In this document: positions 61,596-64,000 of the stretch, piece by piece
Numbering within the stretch: position 1 is the stretch's first letter
Layout: every line of letters begins with the position of its first letter
NCBI GenBank assembly: GCA_904419745.1
Contig: CAJFSS010000012.1
Coordinates: 1-64,000 of the forward strand
DNA from: Candidatus Pseudoruminococcus merdavium
Lineage (GTDB): Bacteria; Bacillota; Clostridia; Oscillospirales; Ruminococcaceae
Direction: 5' to 3'
Length of the DNA: 64,000 nucleotides
The notes under the pieces: generated by a model
Told to the model about the DNA's origin: nothing
What the model saw: only the letters and a program-made list of their open reading frames with translations
Databases searched by the model: none
Program-made: the position numbers and the translations under genes

Positions 61596-62414
61596 ATGTT
61601 TGAACTCAATAAAAAAAGAACCAGCGATGATGTTGATCTCCTGTTTTCCGATTGGTATGACGATATGACCCTTCTTGCCTTGGAAGAAGGAAAAACTGAT
61701 GCGCATATTTATGTGGATAATTTGGATTTTGCCCATGTAGCCATCATTCTTCGTGGATTCCGAATGAGAATTGCCGGCGATCCCTTGGACAAAAATGTCG
61801 TTGCAGCAGTACAGGATTTCTTCGATAACGTACTGATCGGCAATACTGATCCAGATATGCCAAAATATCTGATTATCTATTACCAGGAATCTGAATGGCA
61901 GGATGTCCTGCTCAATATTCTTTCAAAAATCAATCCGAAATATTTTGCACGTACTTATTACCGGCTGAATATGCTCGATCACATTCCGGATGTCCCATTG
62001 CTGGAGGGCCACCGTTTTGTCAATATTGAAGAAGTTTACAATACCATGCAGGATTATGAAAACTACAAGACTGTGGTGCAGGAAATGCAGTCAGAAATCT
62101 CCAGCCCGGAAAACTTTTTAAAATATTGCTTTGGTGTATGTACTGTAAAAGACCATACAATTACCGGATGGGCTATGGCGGAATATGTCAATCTTTCCGG
62201 CTGTGAAATTGGTTTTAACATTCCCGAAGAAAATAAAGAAACGGAAAATACCGCCCCTGCCCTGATAGCGGAATTCATGCGTATGGCAAAAGACCGTGGC
62301 CTGCAATATGTTGGATGGAGCGGATACAAACACAATTCTTTTGGTGCCGAAGCTGTACAGGCAGCGGGTATGAAACACACAAAGGATTATCCTTGTATTT
62401 ATGTAGATCTTTAA
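61596..62414 (+). CDS. GNAT-family acetyltransferase
   Basis: A 272-residue protein whose C-terminal half (about 150-272) resembles GNAT_acetyltran (PF12746-like): a mid-domain core with T-G-W-A-M-A-E-Y-V and the final V-G-W-S-G-Y-K-H-N-S-F-G-A-E-A-V-Q-A-A-G-M-K segment. The N-terminal half is an acidic, unassigned extension. The substrate is unknown. AGGAGG precedes the ATG. It stands alone between its structured leader and a terminator. Confidence 0.75.
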   Translation: MFELNKKRTSDDVDLLFSDWYDDMTLLALEEGKTDAHIYVDNLDFAHVAIILRGFRMRIAGDPLDKNVVAAVQDFFDNVLIGNTDPDMPKYLIIYYQESEWQDVLLNILSKINPKYFARTYYRLNMLDHIPDVPLLEGHRFVNIEEVYNTMQDYENYKTVVQEMQSEISSPENFLKYCFGVCTVKDHTITGWAMAEYVNLSGCEIGFNIPEENKETENTAPALIAEFMRMAKDRGLQYVGWSGYKHNSFGAEAVQAAGMKHTKDYPCIYVDL

Positions 62415-62443
62415 TAATTGTCTTTATCACCACTTCATGAGAA

Positions 62444-62486
62444 AATAAATATCCCCCTCTCCATTTAGGAGAGGGGGATATTTATT
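62444..62486. terminator. Bidirectional terminator
   Basis: AATAAATATCCCCCTCTCC and its exact complement, 19 pairs, with a 5-base loop. It separates the GNAT gene from the convergent oadG-like gene and touches that gene's stop codon. Confidence 0.94.
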
Positions 62487-62614
62487 TATTTACTGGTAAA
62501 TTTATTGAGCGCCATCATAATCAAAATAATGGTCACGGCAACAATAAATATGCCAAGCATTCCCCAGCCCATAATGGGAAGAGAATTCAAAAATGCACCG
62601 AAATCGATCTTCAT
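62486..62614 (-). CDS. OadG-like small membrane subunit (42 aa)
   Basis: A 42-residue single-pass membrane protein (MKIDFGAFLNSLPIMGWGML, then a hydrophobic helix FIVAVTIILIMMA and a short basic tail). It lies 12 bases after oadB and has an AGGAGAAAGG ribosome site. The position, size and topology match the gamma subunit of sodium-pumping decarboxylases, which holds the complex together. It is shorter than classical OadG (about 80 residues) and lacks the C-terminal metal-binding part. Confidence 0.75.
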   Translation of the reverse strand: MKIDFGAFLNSLPIMGWGMLGIFIVAVTIILIMMALNKFTSK

Positions 62615-62626
62615 ACCTTTCTCCTC

Positions 62627-63751
62627 CTATCTGGCCACCAGGCTTAAAATCAGGCCGCCGGCAATGACAGATGCAATCTGACCGGAGACATTTGCACCGA
62701 CTGCATGCATGAGCAAGAAGTTCTGCGGATCTTCTTTCAGGCCCATTTTATGGATAACACGTGCAGACATCGGAAATGCTGAAATACCTGCTGCTCCAAC
62801 CATTGGATTGATCTTTTTCTTGCTGAACAGATTGAGGAATTTTGCAAAGAAAACACCACCAACCGTATCAAAAATAAAGGCAATCAGACCAAGGCCCATG
62901 ATCAGAAGGGTTTCCGGAGTCAGGAACAAGCTTGCCTGCATTTTTGTTGCAATGGTAATACCAAGCAACAGAGTTACCAGGTTTGCAAGAGCATTTTGAG
63001 CGGTCTCCGAAAGAGAATTGAGTACGCCGCATTCCCGAATCAGGTTACCAAACATCAAAAATCCAATCAGGGAAACAGAACGTGGTGCAACAATTCCCGC
63101 AACCACTGTGATGAGAACCGGGAACAGAATTCTTGTCATTTTGGAGACATTTTTCTGTTCATAAGGCATCCGGATCATACGCTCTTTTTTGGTGGTAATC
63201 AAACGGATGACAGCCGGCTGGACAATCGGCACAAGCGCCATGTAGGAGTATGCCGCCACAATAATTGCACCGATGTACTTAGAATCAAAATAGTTAGCGA
63301 CAAAAATGGAAGTCGGACCATCCGCTGCACCAATGATACCAATGGAAGCAGCATCTTTAATCTCAAATCCGAACAGGGACGCCAAGCTGATCGTAAAGAA
63401 AATACCAAACTGGGCCGCCGCACCAAATAAAATCATCTTCGGGTTGGAAAGCAATGGACCGAAGTCAATCATTGCGCCAATACCAATGAAAAGCAGCAAC
63501 GGGAACAGCTCATTTGCGATACCCGCATTAAACAGAATATCAATGACGCCCTCTTCGGTCCCGGTGTCATAAATCTGTGTAACCGCACCAGAAAGCGGGA
63601 GGTTAACCAGAATAGCACCAAAACCCATTGGCAACAACAAAGTCGGCTCCATCTCTTTCTTAATGGCAAGATAGATCAGAACACCGCCGATGACCCACAT
63701 GACCACTTGCTGCCAGGTAATGTTGAGTACATTTGAAAATAGATCTCCCAT
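62627..63751 (-). CDS. oadB: Sodium-translocating decarboxylase, beta subunit (OadB/GcdB/MmdB family)
   Basis: A 374-residue polytopic membrane protein of the OadB family, the channel through which biotin-decarboxylation exports two sodium ions. The conserved IGAADGPTSIFVANYFDSKY block, the N-P-M-V-G-A-A-G-I-S-A-F-P-M-S-A-R segment and the NFLLMHAVGANVSGQ end are intact, including the Asp-Gly-Pro ion-site motif. ATG 63751 is preferred over 63760 for spacing from GAAGG. No carboxyltransferase or biotin-carrier gene is next to it. A probable manganese riboswitch lies upstream. Confidence 0.92.
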   Translation of the reverse strand: MGDLFSNVLNITWQQVVMWVIGGVLIYLAIKKEMEPTLLLPMGFGAILVNLPLSGAVTQIYDTGTEEGVIDILFNAGIANELFPLLLFIGIGAMIDFGPLLSNPKMILFGAAAQFGIFFTISLASLFGFEIKDAASIGIIGAADGPTSIFVANYFDSKYIGAIIVAAYSYMALVPIVQPAVIRLITTKKERMIRMPYEQKNVSKMTRILFPVLITVVAGIVAPRSVSLIGFLMFGNLIRECGVLNSLSETAQNALANLVTLLLGITIATKMQASLFLTPETLLIMGLGLIAFIFDTVGGVFFAKFLNLFSKKKINPMVGAAGISAFPMSARVIHKMGLKEDPQNFLLMHAVGANVSGQIASVIAGGLILSLVAR

Positions 63752-63861
63752 AAATCCCATCCTTCAGTTTAATTTTATCAATCAATCCTTTGTCCATTTT
63801 TAATTTAAAAAATATTGAACGCCGGATTCATTTTGTAGTTTATCTGCAGAAGGGTTTCTAC

Positions 63862-63911
63862 AAAAAAAGACCTTTATGACAGAGCACATTCAGCAACTGT
63901 CATAAAAGTCT
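63862..63911 (-). terminator. Terminator of the riboswitch expression platform
   Basis: Minus-strand arms GACTTTTATGACAG and CTGTCATAAAGGTC (14 pairs with one G-T) around a 14-base loop, followed by seven T. The first arm contains the riboswitch's P1 3' strand (63908-63901). Confidence 0.92.
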
Positions 63912-63998
63912 CGCTTTTTAAAGTATGTGCAGATTTTTTTCAAAACCGGTATGGTGCGACATACTACGGGGCAAGCCCGCAAGCTACTCCCTTTTATG
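63901..63998 (-). promoter_or_regulatory. yybP-ykoY (manganese) riboswitch aptamer
   Basis: The minus strand begins CATAAAAG, then GGAGTAGC, and ends AGCGAGA followed by CTTTTATG. The outer strands pair perfectly as an 8-pair P1. The two inner blocks match the conserved Mn-binding loops of yybP-ykoY aptamers (GGAGUAGC and AGCAAGA) in order, with a spacing of about 100 bases. The 3' strand of P1 is shared with the terminator arm, so metal binding should block termination and switch the downstream genes on. The aptamer type is recognised from memory of known examples; the promoter lies beyond the window. Confidence 0.78.
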
Positions 63999-64000
63999 AA

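Noticed and set aside
1..64000. CRISPR arrays, insertion sequences, prophage or attachment sites
   Set aside because: I found no regular repeats, transposase, integrase or phage structural genes in either strand.

Overview
The window looks like a stretch of core chromosome from a spore-forming, anaerobic Gram-positive bacterium of the class Clostridia, most likely near the Ruminococcaceae/Oscillospiraceae. The reasons are a PolC-type replicative polymerase, the Firmicutes order rpsB-tsf-pyrH-frr-uppS-cdsA-dxr-rseP-ispG-polC, sporulation-linked families (a Spo0A-type regulator, YtaF, YlmC/YmxH, YtvI, a BclA-like spore-surface domain), a T-box leader, oxygen-sensitive Fe-S enzymes (serine dehydratase, IspG) and GA-rich Shine-Dalgarno sites. 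I see no phage, insertion sequence, CRISPR array or rRNA.

Left part (1-18.8 kb): tRNA-Val, hslO, a methyltransferase and a YerC/TrpR-like gene; a small BclA-like gene; two Gfo/Idh/MocA oxidoreductases; ytaF convergent with a Spo0A-type regulator; a Cof-type HAD phosphatase; a transglutaminase-like gene behind a possible attenuator; a GntR(YtrA-type)/ABC operon with a perfect palindromic operator; an amidohydrolase; a frameshifted GNAT gene; sdaAB-sdaAA; and a T-box controlled operon (XRE-cupin regulator, acyl-CoA ligase, DUF2461).

Middle part (18.8-35.8 kb): a long leftward block for translation, envelope lipid, isoprenoid and replication functions (rpsB, tsf, pyrH, frr, uppS, cdsA, dxr, rseP, ispG, polC, a HAD phosphatase), then ylmC/mazG-like genes and a two-gene ABC exporter. 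Promoters close to consensus lie before pyrH, rpsB, the mazG-like gene and the ABC exporter.

Right part (36-64 kb): an AraC regulator; a SsuABC/TauABC-type uptake system; an AI-2E-family protein with a cupin; esterase-gpsA-rarA; an aspartate-pathway operon (ACT protein, hom, lysC); ytvI convergent with a minus-strand run (DUF6483-like, ispE, DUF362 ferredoxin, aminotransferase, Lrp regulator, PHP phosphatase); nadE-ACT-PFL; a GNAT gene; free Met-R-sulfoxide reductase; tRNA-Gly; an amidase; a GNAT gene with a structured leader; and a sodium-pump beta subunit with a 42-residue gamma-like partner.

The two most interesting items are RNA switches in front of unusual targets. At the right edge is what I read as a manganese (yybP-ykoY) riboswitch whose P1 helix competes with a terminator, placed ahead of the oadB/oadG-like pair. 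At 18469-18757 is a T-box whose best specifier is an isoleucine codon, placed ahead of a medium/branched-chain acyl-CoA ligase; this would fit isoleucine synthesis from 2-methylbutyrate. A third is a full-length NadE whose glutaminase domain appears to have lost all three catalytic residues.
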